From Lactiplantibacillus garii (lineage in GTDB: Bacteria; Bacillota; Bacilli; Lactobacillales; Lactobacillaceae), in assembly GCF_003885105.1 (NCBI RefSeq), contig NZ_QWZQ01000001.1:62001-126000 (forward strand): DNA of 64,000 nucleotides, read 5' to 3'. Under the pieces are notes generated by a model. It ran no database searches. It was given only the letters and a program-made list of their open reading frames with translations, and was not told where the DNA came from. Below, in pieces: positions 32,833 through 41,653 of the stretch (its first letter is position 1; each line of letters starts with the position of its first letter). The position numbers and the translations under genes were made by a program.

Positions 32833-33201
32833 TTACTTAAGGGTAACCACACCACCAACTTCTTCAAGTTTAGCCTTGATATCGTTGGCTTCGTCTTCTG
32901 AAACGCCTTCCTTAACAACTGAAGGTACGTTGTCAACAAGACCCTTAGCGTCTTTCAAGCCAAGACCAGTGATGTCACGAACGGCCTTAATAGCCTTAAC
33001 CTTTTGGTCGCCAGATTCAGTTAATTCAACATCGTATGAATCCTTAGCAGCGGCAGCGTCGCCACCAGCAGCGCCGGCTACGGCAACTGGAGCTGAAGCT
33101 GAGACATCGAATTCGTCTTCGATAGCCTTAACTAAGTCGTTTAAATCTGAAATTGAAGCTTCTTTTAATGAGTCGATAATAGCATCTTTATCAAAAGCCA
33201 T
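32833..33201 (-). CDS. rplL: Ribosomal protein L7/L12
   Basis: The stalk protein that recruits translation GTPases. From ATG 33201 it has 122 residues: N-terminal dimerisation helix, an Ala/Gly/Val hinge ([17 protein letters not shown]) and the C-terminal domain with [19 protein letters not shown] precedes this ATG; the upstream in-frame ATG at 33216 overlaps the SD itself and is rejected. It forms an operon with rplJ. Confidence 0.97.
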   Translation of the reverse strand: MAFDKDAIIDSLKEASISDLNDLVKAIEDEFDVSASAPVAVAGAAGGDAAAAKDSYDVELTESGDQKVKAIKAVRDITGLGLKDAKGLVDNVPSVVKEGVSEDEANDIKAKLEEVGGVVTLK

Positions 33202-33259
33202 TTTGTGTTCCTCCATTTTGTATGAACTTATATTAGTTTTATTTTTTTACACCGACAGC

Positions 33260-33763
33260 CTAAGCTGCGTCTTCGTCGCCTTTTTCAGCAACCGCCTTAA
33301 CAGCGTATGCAACGTTACGAACAGGTGCTTGTAACAAGTTGGCAATAGTAGCCAATAATTCTTCGCGTGATGGCATCGTAGCGTATTCTTGAACAGTTTC
33401 AAGACTAGCAACTTTACCTTCGATAACGCCACCCTTAAGTTGTAAGGCATCGGCAGTTTTGGCGAAGTTAGCCAAGATTTTAGCAGGAGCAACTGGGTCT
33501 TCATCAGAGAAGGCAACGGCAGTAGGACCAGCAAAAACGGGCTTTAAGTCGTCGTAACCAGCTTTTTCAGCGGCACGCACCATGATCTTGTTCTTGATAA
33601 CGCGCATCTTAACACCGGCTTCACGTAATTGCTTACGTAAATCAGTTACTTGTTCAACAGTTAAACCACGGTAGTCAACCACAACGGCTGAAACGGCGTT
33701 CTTTAATTGTTCCGTAACTTCTTCGACTTCTTTTGCTTTAACAGCAATCGTTTCTTTACTCAA
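33260..33763 (-). CDS. rplJ: Ribosomal protein L10
   Basis: L10 anchors L7/L12 to the ribosome. The TTG at 33763 lies 8 bases after GGGAGG and gives 167 residues. A GTG at 33772 is within the SD and unlikely. The [18 protein letters not shown] segment is diagnostic. L10 (with L12) represses its own mRNA through the leader upstream. Confidence 0.96.
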   Translation of the reverse strand: MSKETIAVKAKEVEEVTEQLKNAVSAVVVDYRGLTVEQVTDLRKQLREAGVKMRVIKNKIMVRAAEKAGYDDLKPVFAGPTAVAFSDEDPVAPAKILANFAKTADALQLKGGVIEGKVASLETVQEYATMPSREELLATIANLLQAPVRNVAYAVKAVAEKGDEDAA

Positions 33764-33794
33764 CAGATTCACCTCCCAGAATTTTGGTTCAGGG

Positions 33795-33900
33795 ATTTAT
33801 AAAAAAATCCCTATGTCCACCAAGACATAGAGAAAAAACAATGTCCTCGGCAGGTAGATTAAGGCCAATGTGGCCGCCTGAGTCTTAGGTAGAGATATTA
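33795..33900 (-). promoter_or_regulatory. Ribosomal protein L10 leader with attenuator
   Basis: The leader of rplJ on the minus strand contains the conserved L10-leader core CTTAATCTACCTGCCGAGGA (about 33846-33866). After it comes an intrinsic terminator: CTATGTC/GACATAG (33811-33817 with 33824-33830), then GGA and T7. L10 binding upstream is expected to favour this attenuator. An overlapping hairpin AGGGATTT/AAATCCCT (33791-33812) may compete. Confidence 0.88.
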
Positions 33901-33913
33901 CTTAACCTCTAGT

Positions 33914-33942
33914 AATCTATCACAGATCACCTACGGGGTCAA
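33914..33942 (-). promoter_or_regulatory. Promoter of rplJ-rplL
   Basis: On the minus strand TTGACC (33937-33942), a 17-bp spacer and TAGATT (33914-33919) lie directly upstream of the L10 leader. Confidence 0.7.
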
Positions 33943-33963
33943 TTGTTTTCAGAAAATTAATCC

Positions 33964-34653
33964 TTAAAATGATGCTAAGTCAACCCGTACCGCTGGGGTA
34001 AAGGTTGAAGTAACAACCAAGTTTTGGATGAAAGTCCCACGTACTGAGGCTGGACGAGCTTTAACGATGACGTCTTCAATGGTCTTGAAGTTGCCAACTA
34101 ACTTGTCAGTATCAAATGATACCTTGCCAACAGGAACGTGAACGTTACCGTCACGATCAGTCCGGTAAGTAACCTTACCAGCTTTTGAATCATTAACAGC
34201 CTTAGCAACGTCCATCGTAACCGTACCAGTCTTAGGGTTAGGCATTAACCCCTTAGGACCAAGCACCCGACCTAAACGACCAACTTGGGCCATCATGTCT
34301 GGCGTTGCGATTGCGACGTCAAAGTCTAACCAACCGTCTTGGATCTTCTGAACTAAGTCAGCTTCACCAACAAAGTCAGCACCGGCTTCTTCAGCTTCTT
34401 TAGCCTTGTCACCCTTAGCAAAAACGATAACCGTTTGATCTTTACCAGTACCGTTAGGAAGGACAACCGCGCCACGAAGTTGTTGGTCGGCTTGCTTTGT
34501 ATCAACGTTTAATTTGAACGCAACTTCAACGGTTGCATCAAACTTTGCGAAATCCATTTTTTTGACCAAGTCTACCGCTTCCGTTACATCGTAAGCTTTG
34601 TCACGATCAACGAGCTTAGCGGCGTCTTGGTATTGTTTACTTTTCTTTGCCAT
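33964..34653 (-). CDS. rplA: Ribosomal protein L1
   Basis: L1 binds 23S rRNA helices 76-78 at the E-site stalk and represses its own operon. The 229-residue protein contains [14 protein letters not shown] and the signature [29 protein letters not shown] precedes the ATG. It follows rplK, and a second candidate L1-binding hairpin lies between the two. Confidence 0.97.
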   Translation of the reverse strand: MAKKSKQYQDAAKLVDRDKAYDVTEAVDLVKKMDFAKFDATVEVAFKLNVDTKQADQQLRGAVVLPNGTGKDQTVIVFAKGDKAKEAEEAGADFVGEADLVQKIQDGWLDFDVAIATPDMMAQVGRLGRVLGPKGLMPNPKTGTVTMDVAKAVNDSKAGKVTYRTDRDGNVHVPVGKVSFDTDKLVGNFKTIEDVIVKARPASVRGTFIQNLVVTSTFTPAVRVDLASF

Positions 34654-34675
34654 CTAAGTGTTTTCCTCCTTGCAA

Positions 34676-34705
34676 ATGTGGTTCAAACGGAGATTTCCTC
34701 CCACT
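34676..34705 (-). promoter_or_regulatory. Candidate L1-binding hairpin in the rplK-rplA spacer
   Basis: On the minus strand GTGGGAG, then GAAAT, CTCC, a GTTTGAA internal loop, and CCACAT form outer GTGG/CCAC and inner GGAG/CTCC helices with an asymmetric loop. The layout resembles the site ahead of rplK and the L1 site on 23S rRNA. Confidence 0.6.
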
Positions 34706-34753
34706 TGACACATTCATTTTGATGAAGTGTCCGACGTACTCATCAGTATTGAA

Positions 34754-35179
34754 TTAGCCTTCGACAGTGAATCCCATACTACGAGCAGTACCTTCGATCA
34801 TGCGCATAGCTGCTTCAACGTCAGCTGCGTTTAGATCTTGCATTTTAGTTTCGGCGATTTGCTTAACTTGATCTTTGGTTACAGTTGCAACCTTCTTCGT
34901 GTTAGGTTCACCGGAACCACTTTCAACACCGGCAGCTTTCTTTAAAAGAACGGCAGCAGGTGGGGTCTTAGTGATGAAGTCGAATGAACGATCTTCGTAC
35001 ACCGTGATCACAACGGGGATGATCATACCTGCTTGATCAGCAGTACGAGCATTAAAGTCCTTTGTGAATCCCATGATATTGATACCTGCTTGACCTAAAG
35101 CTGGGCCAACTGGCGGAGCAGGTGTTGCTTTGCCCGCAGGAATTTGTAATTTAACAACGTTAGCTACTTTTTTAGCCAC
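34754..35179 (-). CDS. rplK: Ribosomal protein L11
   Basis: L11 forms the GTPase-associated centre base. The GTG at 35179, preceded by AGGAGG, gives the standard 141 residues: Pro-rich N-terminus [20 protein letters not shown] and the C-terminal rRNA-binding domain. The longer open frame to 35278 covers the leader RNA and promoter and is not coding. Confidence 0.97.
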   Translation of the reverse strand: MAKKVANVVKLQIPAGKATPAPPVGPALGQAGINIMGFTKDFNARTADQAGMIIPVVITVYEDRSFDFITKTPPAAVLLKKAAGVESGSGEPNTKKVATVTKDQVKQIAETKMQDLNAADVEAAMRMIEGTARSMGFTVEG

Positions 35180-35202
35180 GAGACATTCCTCCTTAGTCCG
35201 TG

Positions 35203-35240
35203 ATGTGGTAAATGGAGCTGAGTTTTTGCTCCTCCCACGT
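35203..35240 (-). promoter_or_regulatory. Candidate L1-binding leader hairpin upstream of rplK
   Basis: The leader reads GTGGGAG, GAGCAAAAACTCAG, CTCC, ATTTA, CCACAT on the minus strand. GTGG pairs with CCAC and GGAG with CTCC. It is a close structural copy of the element before rplA and is the expected place for L1 autoregulation. Confidence 0.65.
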
Positions 35241-35268
35241 AAACGTGCATACGTGACGCACAAATGAC

Positions 35269-35297
35269 ATTGTAGCATATCTATTTTTGACCAGCAA
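35269..35297 (-). promoter_or_regulatory. Promoter of rplK-rplA
   Basis: On the minus strand TTGCTG (35292-35297), 17 bp, and TACAAT (35269-35274) with an extended TGC before the -10. The -35 lies inside the 3' end of the hydrolase gene. Confidence 0.7.
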
Positions 35298-36168
35298 CCA
35301 TTTTTGTGGAATCCGGGTACAAGAATTGAACGATTTGGCGATCCACCGCGTAGTTTTCGTGTAACCGGGAATGCCGGGCGTTTTTTCCGTGGACCACGAA
35401 TTCCTGGTACTGATCAATGGCCGGTCGCAGTAAAAAGCGCAGGGACAACGCACTGTTAAGGGCGACCGCCCCGTCACTTTGCGCCGCATCACCAATGTTA
35501 CCGGCGATGTTTAAATAAGAAATCGTATTGGGTAACCGTTGCAACGTCCGTAAAAAATAATTATACACGGGCGTCGTCTGCGCCGGTCCGTCCTTCGTTA
35601 ACGGATGGTTTTCAATCGGGTAGGTATTCTGACCCACTTCACTATCGTTAAAGGGGGCCCCAATCGTCACGACCTTGCGTACTTCCGGTAAATTGACCAG
35701 TTTAGCCGCGGTAGTCAGGTACTGGAACAGGACCACCCCACCCATCGAATGAGCAACTAAGTTAATCGTTTGAACGTGTTCGTGGGCAATCAGGTACTGC
35801 ACTACGGCTAAAATACCGTTAGCCTGTTGGCGCACCGCGACCCGCGGCGTAGCAAAAATAACTTGGACCATTGGACGATACGGGTCCAAGTGACCGGTCA
35901 CGTGCGGCTGATTATGCCGATCAACCATGACCACCAGCGATTTATTCGCAATGCCACCGGTCACAAACCGTTGCAGCATCCCGCCAAACGAGAACCGGTT
36001 TCCGGCATACCCTGGAATAAATAGTGTGACCGCACCGTCATCCGCGCAAGTCGCTTCCGGAACGTGTTTTAAGTGTTGGGGCCGGCCGTACTGCCAAAAC
36101 TTGACCCCGATACGTGCCAGAATTCCAAGAATCAAAACGCCGATGATGATTAAAATCATTTCTGCCAA
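35281..36168 (-). CDS. Membrane-anchored alpha/beta hydrolase (DUF915-like)
   Basis: A 295-residue protein with an N-terminal transmembrane helix ([17 protein letters not shown]) and an extracytoplasmic alpha/beta-hydrolase domain. The nucleophile elbow is AHSMGG (Ser about residue 143), the oxyanion region [10 protein letters not shown], and a candidate catalytic His is near the C-terminus in [13 protein letters not shown]. This fits the DUF915 lipase/esterase-like family common in lactobacilli. Substrate unknown. It sits between nusG and rplK, two genes that are usually adjacent. Confidence 0.82.
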   Translation of the reverse strand: MAEMILIIIGVLILGILARIGVKFWQYGRPQHLKHVPEATCADDGAVTLFIPGYAGNRFSFGGMLQRFVTGGIANKSLVVMVDRHNQPHVTGHLDPYRPMVQVIFATPRVAVRQQANGILAVVQYLIAHEHVQTINLVAHSMGGVVLFQYLTTAAKLVNLPEVRKVVTIGAPFNDSEVGQNTYPIENHPLTKDGPAQTTPVYNYFLRTLQRLPNTISYLNIAGNIGDAAQSDGAVALNSALSLRFLLRPAIDQYQEFVVHGKNARHSRLHENYAVDRQIVQFLYPDSTKMVAGQK

Positions 36169-36207
36169 GGTGGCCCACCAGCTTACTTAATAGTTTTGTC
36201 CGACAAC

Positions 36208-36756
36208 CTACTTAATTTCATCAACTTGGTCAAAGTCTAATTCGGTACTAGTTTCGCGACCGAACATGTTGATGTTGACCTTTAACTTCATCTTTTCGTT
36301 GTCGATTTCCGTGATTTCACCAGAAAGACCGGAGAACGCCCCGTCAATGATGGTAACCTGTTCGCCAACTTCGACGTTTAATTCAGCGTGCCGGGCACTC
36401 ATCCCTAATTGATGCAGAATTTGTTCCGCTTCTTCTGGCAACAACGGCGTTGGTTTACTCCCTTGGCCGTGAGACCCTAAGAAACCGGTAACGCCGGGCG
36501 TGTTCCGCACAATGTACCAAGCTTGGTCGGTCATGACCATTTCAACTAACACGTAGCCGGGGAAAACTTTCTTCATTTCAACTTTATCTTTCCCATTTTT
36601 AACTTCGTGGGCTTCTTCTTCAGGAACGACCACGCGGAAAATATTGTCTTCCATGCCCATTGACTGGACCCGGGATTCCAAGTTAGAACTAACTTTGTTT
36701 TCGTAACCAGCGTAAGTATGTAAGACATACCACTTTTTTTCTACAGATTCGACCAT
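36208..36756 (-). CDS. nusG: Transcription termination/antitermination factor NusG
   Basis: NusG binds RNA polymerase and modulates pausing and termination. The 182-residue protein has the NGN domain (KKWYVLHTYAGYENKV; FPGYVLVEM) and a C-terminal KOW domain (VGEQVTIIDGAFSGLSG). It follows secE, with its own promoter and a leader hairpin between them. Confidence 0.97.
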   Translation of the reverse strand: MVESVEKKWYVLHTYAGYENKVSSNLESRVQSMGMEDNIFRVVVPEEEAHEVKNGKDKVEMKKVFPGYVLVEMVMTDQAWYIVRNTPGVTGFLGSHGQGSKPTPLLPEEAEQILHQLGMSARHAELNVEVGEQVTIIDGAFSGLSGEITEIDNEKMKLKVNINMFGRETSTELDFDQVDEIK

Positions 36757-36790
36757 GATTGAACTCCTTTAACCTTGTTTTGGGTAAAAT

Positions 36791-36837
36791 AAAAAAACCT
36801 CGTCAAGACGAAGTTTTCTCTCAATAAATCCATTATA
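36791..36837 (-). promoter_or_regulatory. nusG promoter and leader terminator-like hairpin
   Basis: An extended -10 (TGGTATAAT; TATAAT at 36832-36837) predicts a start near 36825. Immediately downstream AACTTCGT/ACGAGGTT (36798-36816) plus T7 forms an intrinsic-terminator-like hairpin, still upstream of the nusG SD. It either ends secE transcripts or attenuates nusG. Confidence 0.65.
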
Positions 36838-36860
36838 CCAAATTGCCGACTAAAAAACCA

Positions 36861-37046
36861 TTAATGTAATGTGGTCAGCGTCTGCAATAAGAGTTGAATG
36901 ATCCAATCAAACAAAGCGAAGAACGCCACGAAGAACAGGGACGTTGAAATAACCGTCCACGAGTCCCGCCGGTTTTCCCGCCAAGTTGGCCAGGTCACTT
37001 TTTTCATTTCATGGCCAACTTGACCAAAGAATTTAAACAAGCGCAT
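36861..37046 (-). CDS. secE: Preprotein translocase subunit SecE
   Basis: A 61-residue single-pass SecE with the amphipathic helix GHEMKKVTWPTWRENRR, whose KKVxWP motif is diagnostic, followed by one transmembrane helix. It is an essential part of SecYEG. It lies directly after rpmG in the usual order. Confidence 0.95.
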   Translation of the reverse strand: MRLFKFFGQVGHEMKKVTWPTWRENRRDSWTVISTSLFFVAFFALFDWIIQLLLQTLTTLH

Positions 37047-37057
37047 GCTTTAACCCC

Positions 37058-37207
37058 CTACCGCGTTTCACGATGAAGTGTATGTTTTCCACAATATTTA
37101 CAAAATTTCTTAACTTCTAAGCGGTTAGTCCGATTTGGATTGGCGTCCACCGTGTAGTTTCGCGAACCACAAACGGTACAAGCCAGTGCAACTTTTTTCT
37201 GAGCCAT
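37058..37207 (-). CDS. rpmG: Ribosomal protein L33
   Basis: A 49-residue protein read directly from the minus strand: it starts [18 protein letters not shown] and ends [13 protein letters not shown]. Two CxxC pairs (Cys10/13 and Cys36/39) form the zinc ribbon of the zinc-binding L33 type. GGAGG lies 8 bases before the ATG. The position between sigH and secE is canonical. Confidence 0.95.
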   Translation of the reverse strand: MAQKKVALACTVCGSRNYTVDANPNRTNRLEVKKFCKYCGKHTLHRETR

Positions 37208-37268
37208 CGTCAAAACCTCCATAATAAATCAGGTTTAACAGTAGCATGGAATTTTTCGAATGTCAATT

Positions 37269-37832
37269 TCACGCCTGACTCCGTAGCAGGAGCCGCAATT
37301 TACGCCGGCACCGGTCAGCTGCGTTGGTGACCGGTGCTAGTTCCACTTGCAGCATCGTTGCGATCCCCTGGGGCGTCATCCCCGTTAACATTGCTGCAAA
37401 GACCTGCCCCTCAAACTGGGAACAAAGCTGTCCAAACTCACTTAAGCGGTCGTGAACGTAAACCACGTCGACCGCCGACAACGTGGTCACTAACGCGTCA
37501 CTCAAGACGTCCTCTTCCTCATCGTCTAAGGACAATACTTCCTGTTCGGGACGCCGTTTTTTGGCTTGGGACCGGCGAATCAAATCAATAATCTGGTTAT
37601 TAAGCAGTAACCGGTAAAACGACCCAAAACTGCAGGGTTGCGCCACGTCGTACTGCTGGGCCGCCCGGTGAATCGCAATCCGGGCTTCCTGTAACCAATC
37701 GTCATCATCAAAATTACGAATGAAATACTGGCGCCTTAACTTTAAAACTACTGGCAAATATTGATCAGCTAAACGGATAATACTGTAATCGTCACCTTGT
37801 GCTGCCAACGCAATCAATTGCTGCTCGTTCAA
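37269..37832 (-). CDS. SigH/ComX-like RNA polymerase sigma factor
   Basis: A sigma-70-family protein of about 187 residues. Region 2 includes LKLRRQYFIRNFDDDDWLQEARIAI and the FGSFYRLLLNNQIIDLIRR DNA-melting segment; a weaker region 4 follows (MTPQGIATMLQVELAPV). Location between yacP and rpmG identifies it as the SigH/ComX-type factor, which in lactobacilli is linked to late competence genes. TTG 37832 with a GAGG SD is preferred to 37892. Competence function is inferred. Confidence 0.85.
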   Translation of the reverse strand: MNEQQLIALAAQGDDYSIIRLADQYLPVVLKLRRQYFIRNFDDDDWLQEARIAIHRAAQQYDVAQPCSFGSFYRLLLNNQIIDLIRRSQAKKRRPEQEVLSLDDEEEDVLSDALVTTLSAVDVVYVHDRLSEFGQLCSQFEGQVFAAMLTGMTPQGIATMLQVELAPVTNAADRCRRKLRLLLRSQA

Positions 37833-38022
37833 ATGGCATTCCTCGTTTCTGTAATTTCCAGAAACCGCACCCCAATGAATCTGTAACCCCAATATACAGG
37901 GGCTTTTTCAGCAGCACAAGCGAACGAACGTTTTTATTTCATACTAAAAACCAATGTACCAATTAATTAATTTGGTGTTATTAACATGCTCGTTATAACG
38001 TGCCGGTTACCACCATATAAGA

Positions 38023-38568
38023 CTATTTATGATGGTGTTTAACGTGGTCGCGTTCCAAACGTTCTCGATACTGGTTCAATTCTGACAATTGATCGGCGTT
38101 CCACGGTGATTTGCGCACGGAGCCTAAGTCCTGAGTTCGAACGGCCGCGTGGCGCACTTCCTTTAACGCGTCGTGGACCCGTTTACGGAGCTCTAAGGCC
38201 GGCACGCGTAAGGCCCCCTCAGAAAAGATGACCCACTGTTCGGCCTGATCACTAGTAGCGACCGTCACTTGCAAGACCCGTGACTGCTTATCGGCCGCGT
38301 ACTTTTCAATGTAGCTATCCGCCGTTTGGTCCTTACTTGTCCAGACGATTTCTAAATCAGCCTGCCGGTAGCTTTTGGAATTGCCCGGAACGTACATTGC
38401 GTCAAAAATCAGGCTAATATTGAGACCCGTGATTTTTTTATACTCCGTTAAAACGTTGATCAGCTCATCCCGGGCTTCAGGGAGCCGACCAGCCTGTTTT
38501 AACCGCGCAAGTTCCGGCCAATTACCAATCATATTATATGCATCTACGATTAATAATTGTTGTTTCAT
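38023..38568 (-). CDS. NYN-domain ribonuclease, YacP/Rae1-like
   Basis: A 181-residue protein with a PIN-like NYN fold: LLIVDAYNMIGNWPEL carries the first acidic residue, and SLIFDAMYVPG and KDQTADSYIEKYA the next ones. B. subtilis Rae1/YacP cleaves mRNA in the ribosomal A-site. It overlaps no neighbour, 3 bases after rlmB, in the conserved cysS-mrnC-rlmB-yacP order. Confidence 0.9.
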   Translation of the reverse strand: MKQQLLIVDAYNMIGNWPELARLKQAGRLPEARDELINVLTEYKKITGLNISLIFDAMYVPGNSKSYRQADLEIVWTSKDQTADSYIEKYAADKQSRVLQVTVATSDQAEQWVIFSEGALRVPALELRKRVHDALKEVRHAAVRTQDLGSVRKSPWNADQLSELNQYRERLERDHVKHHHK

Positions 38569-38571
38569 CGT

Positions 38572-39345
38572 TTATTTTCCAAGTGGGTGCCGGGACGTGA
38601 AGCCTTGATAGATCAGTAAGCTGGCTGCCACGCTGGCGTTCAAACTTTGAACGTGCCCAACCATCGGAATTGTCAGCATTTCATCAACGCTCTTCTTCAA
38701 GAGCGGCGAAATACCTTTACCTTCGTTCCCAATGATCAAACCAACCGCACCGGATGCGTCCCACTGCCGATAATCGGTCCCGTTCATATCGGTCCCGAAA
38801 ATCCATAGTCCGGCCGTTTGTAGCTGTTTGACCGTCTGAACTAAGTTAGTGACCCGGGCGACCTTGACGTGTTCGATGGCCCCGGTTGACGTTTTAGCAA
38901 CCGTACTGGTTAAACCAACCGCCCGGCGTTTGGGAATAATGATTCCGTGAACGCCGGCCGCGTCGGCGGTCCGCATAATTGATCCCAAGTTATGGGGATC
39001 TTCAATGTTATCGAGGATCAGGAAAAACGGGGCTTCGTCCTTCTCCTTAGCAACGGCAAATAAGTCGTCAATCGTTGCGTATTCAAAGGCGGCCACCCCG
39101 ACGGCGACCCCCTGGTGGTTAGCGTTATCGGTCAGCCGGTCGAGTTTTTGTTTCGGGACGTACTGAACAATTAAGTTGCGCTTCTTGGCAATCTTAGCGA
39201 TATCGTTTAAGACGTCCGCCTGTAACCCACTCTGAATAAAGACCTTATTGATCTGCTGGTCGCTCTTAATAGCGGCCATGGCCGGATGCCGGCCAATCAC
39301 AAAGTCCCCGGTCTCCTGCGTTTGGTTTCGTTCATTATTTGACAC
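38572..39345 (-). CDS. rlmB: 23S rRNA (guanosine-2251-2'-O)-methyltransferase RlmB
   Basis: A SpoU-family 2'-O-methyltransferase for G2251 in the 23S P-loop. From GTG 39345 (SD AAGGGAGGA) it has 257 residues: substrate-binding domain [12 protein letters not shown], then SpoU motifs [29 protein letters not shown] and [14 protein letters not shown] (knot). The frame is open to 39519, but that part overlaps mrnC and is not needed. Confidence 0.93.
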   Translation of the reverse strand: MSNNERNQTQETGDFVIGRHPAMAAIKSDQQINKVFIQSGLQADVLNDIAKIAKKRNLIVQYVPKQKLDRLTDNANHQGVAVGVAAFEYATIDDLFAVAKEKDEAPFFLILDNIEDPHNLGSIMRTADAAGVHGIIIPKRRAVGLTSTVAKTSTGAIEHVKVARVTNLVQTVKQLQTAGLWIFGTDMNGTDYRQWDASGAVGLIIGNEGKGISPLLKKSVDEMLTIPMVGHVQSLNASVAASLLIYQGFTSRHPLGK

Positions 39346-39745
39346 TTGAAATCCTCCCTTCATCAACTTGTTGTATACACCAGTTCGCGAGTTCCGCGAT
39401 GCGGTCCGTTTGTTTCGTGAGTTGCAAATAACCAAAGACCGCTTCAAACCCGGTTGAGACCCGGTACGTGAGTACGTCGGTATGTTTCGCTGACGTGTGG
39501 CTCTTGGCATTACGACCACGTTTAAACACGTCGGTCTCCGTGTCCGTCAACACGTCGTCGGCCTGCATTCGTTCGATCAGCGCGGCCTGCGCCTTAGCTG
39601 AAACGTAGTGCGTCGCGTGGTGGTGTAACTTTGTGGGTTTAGTATACCCAATTTCAATCAAATGTTGGCGAATAAACGGTTCGTACACCGCGTCACCGAG
39701 GTACGCGAGGGCGATTCCGTTTAATTGCTGATAATCAACTTGCAT
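39335..39745 (-). CDS. mrnC: Mini-ribonuclease III MrnC
   Basis: A 136-residue RNase III catalytic domain without a dsRBD. It has the signature [18 protein letters not shown] and the second acidic region near the C-terminus. MrnC matures 23S rRNA ends in B. subtilis. It is 1 base from cysS and overlaps rlmB by 11 bases. Confidence 0.93.
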   Translation of the reverse strand: MQVDYQQLNGIALAYLGDAVYEPFIRQHLIEIGYTKPTKLHHHATHYVSAKAQAALIERMQADDVLTDTETDVFKRGRNAKSHTSAKHTDVLTYRVSTGFEAVFGYLQLTKQTDRIAELANWCIQQVDEGRISSVK

Positions 39746-39746
39746 A

Positions 39747-41159
39747 TTATTCCTTTCTGAACCGAACCCCTTGGGGCGTATCTTCTAAAATAATCCCCTG
39801 GGCCTTTAAATCATCACGAATCTGGTCAGCCTTGGCAAAGTCTTTTGCCTTGCGCGCGGCTTGTCGGTCATCGATCAAGGCTTGAATATCCGCGTCCGCC
39901 AATTCATTAGCGGGAGCTTCAAGCTTAACCCCGAAGACACTTGCCAGTTCGGCCAACGTCGTCGTTAGCTTCGTTAACGTTTGTTCGTGGACCGTTGTTT
40001 GAGCGGCGTAAACGTTGGCCAACTTAGCAAGTTCGTACACGGCGGCAATCCCATTTTGCACGTTAAAATCGTCGTTCATCGCGTTGACGAAGTTGCCTTT
40101 AAGTGCCTGTAACTGCGCTAATACGTCCGCATCGCTCCCCGCTTGAGCATCCGTTAACCGGAAGCTTAAGTTGCGGTACGCGTTTTGCAGTTTGCTTAAG
40201 TTATTAGCCGCCTCGTCCAAGTTTCCTTGAGTATACTGGATTGGTCGCCGGTACTGGGTCGTTGCCATGAAGAAACGGAGGACCTGGGGATCGATTTTTT
40301 TAATAATATCATGAACGGTCACAAAGTTGCCGAGTGACTTGCTCATTTTTTCGTTGTCGTCCCCAACGGTTACAAAGCCGTTGTGCAACCAGTAGTTGGC
40401 AAATTTCTGACCGGTCTTGGCCTCACTTTGCGCAATCTCGTTTTCGTGGTGTGGAAACTCCAAGTCCTGACCACCACCATGAATATCAAAGGTATCACCC
40501 AGGTACTTCGTCGACATGACGGAGCATTCAATGTGCCAACCCGGACGTCCGGCACCCCACGGGGAGTCCCAGGAAATTTCTCCCGGCTTGGCGGCTTTCC
40601 AGAGGGCAAAATCAATTGGATCTTCCTTACGGTCGGTTTCCTCGTCGGCAGTGTGCTGACTAGCCCCGACTTCCAAGTCGTCAATTCGTTGATCAGACAA
40701 TTGCCCGTACTTCTTGAATTTCCGGGCGCGGTAGTACACGTCGCCGGCGGATTCATAGGCGTAGCCCTTATCAATTAGCACTTTCACAAAATCAATAATT
40801 TCCGGAATGTTTTCCGACGCGCGCGGGTGAGCGGTAGCTGGTTCAATGTTAACCGCGGCGGTGTCTTCCATAAAGGCCTTAATAAAGCGGTCGGCTACCT
40901 TGGGCACCGTGGTATGGTCCGCGGCGGCGCGCTTAATCAACTTGTCATCTACGTCGGTAAAGTTAGAAACGTAATCGACGTGGTAGCCTAAATATTCAAA
41001 GTAGCGCCGAATCGTATCAAACGCAATGGCGGAACGGGCATTCCCGATATGAATGTAGTTATAGACGGTCGGTCCACAAACGTACATTTTAACAACTCCG
41101 GGAGTCAGTGGTTTGAACGGTTCCTTTTGACGCGTTAGCGTATTAAAAACATTTAACAT
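39747..41159 (-). CDS. cysS: Cysteinyl-tRNA synthetase
   Basis: Charges tRNA-Cys. The 470-residue class I synthetase has the HIGH motif as HIGNARSAI, zinc ligands in YVCGPTVY and IECSVM with HHENE, and the KMSKS loop KMSKSLGNF. The gene is under a cysteine T-box that follows gltX. cysE, which lies between gltX and cysS in B. subtilis, is absent. Confidence 0.97.
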   Translation of the reverse strand: MLNVFNTLTRQKEPFKPLTPGVVKMYVCGPTVYNYIHIGNARSAIAFDTIRRYFEYLGYHVDYVSNFTDVDDKLIKRAAADHTTVPKVADRFIKAFMEDTAAVNIEPATAHPRASENIPEIIDFVKVLIDKGYAYESAGDVYYRARKFKKYGQLSDQRIDDLEVGASQHTADEETDRKEDPIDFALWKAAKPGEISWDSPWGAGRPGWHIECSVMSTKYLGDTFDIHGGGQDLEFPHHENEIAQSEAKTGQKFANYWLHNGFVTVGDDNEKMSKSLGNFVTVHDIIKKIDPQVLRFFMATTQYRRPIQYTQGNLDEAANNLSKLQNAYRNLSFRLTDAQAGSDADVLAQLQALKGNFVNAMNDDFNVQNGIAAVYELAKLANVYAAQTTVHEQTLTKLTTTLAELASVFGVKLEAPANELADADIQALIDDRQAARKAKDFAKADQIRDDLKAQGIILEDTPQGVRFRKE

Positions 41160-41439
41160 GCAGTGGCACTCCTTTCCATTTCACAATTGCTTTGTTGCTA
41201 GTTTACCATGTTCTACCCACGGGTGAAATTGGGACCCGGTTGGTTCACACTTTAAAATTTACTAATAATTGGCCAGATCACTTAAATCTGTCGCAATTAA
41301 TCAACCTTAAAATCAACCTTAAACTAAACGGCGTGGATGGATTTTAAATCAGTGCGACTTGTCGCCTTTCAGCGCCAATCAAGCGACGGCATCATTCCAC
41401 TCGTCAGACTATTGCGGCTCATTTTTCCGTGGGTCGTAA
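41160..41439 (-). other. Long untranslated leader between the T-box terminator and cysS
   Basis: This 280-base stretch has no convincing ORF. It holds a perfect 12-bp tandem repeat (AATCAACCTTAA, 41299-41310 and 41311-41322), and a weak promoter-like pair (TTTCAC, 17 bp, TAAACT on the minus strand) shortly before the cysS SD. GGAAAGGAG precedes cysS. Confidence 0.55.
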
Positions 41440-41647
41440 TAAAAAACGCCTCCGCACCACGGAAAATCCGTAATGCAAAAGACGTTTAACGCGTGCTTCC
41501 ACTCTTGCTTCGCCGGTCAAGCCGGCCTCATGATGGGATAACGACCACCCGGCTGCTTTCGTGATAATCGCACTTCAATTTGTAACGGTACGACTTTGCA
41601 GTAACCGTCGCTCCCTAAAAGCCGTTCACAAACTTACTCTTATTATC
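41440..41647 (-). promoter_or_regulatory. Cysteine T-box riboswitch for cysS
   Basis: On the minus strand stem I opens with GATAAT (41642-41647) closing on ATTATC (41563-41568). The 5' side of the specifier loop holds AGTA, and the 3' side TGAAGTGCG with the Cys codon TGC (41570-41572). The T-box sequence AGAGTGGAAGCACGCG is at 41490-41505; its TGGA can pair with the UCCA end of tRNA-Cys, which has U73. The terminator (41440-41487) ends in T6. Uncharged tRNA-Cys would allow read-through into cysS. Confidence 0.85.
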
Positions 41648-41653
41648 AAACAG

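Noticed and set aside
33795-33900. A new riboswitch class upstream of rplJ
   Set aside because: The core sequence matches the known L10 leader, so it is not novel.
35180-35278. N-terminal extension of L11
   Set aside because: It would translate the promoter and the L1-type leader hairpin; L11 of 141 residues from GTG 35179 is the family length.
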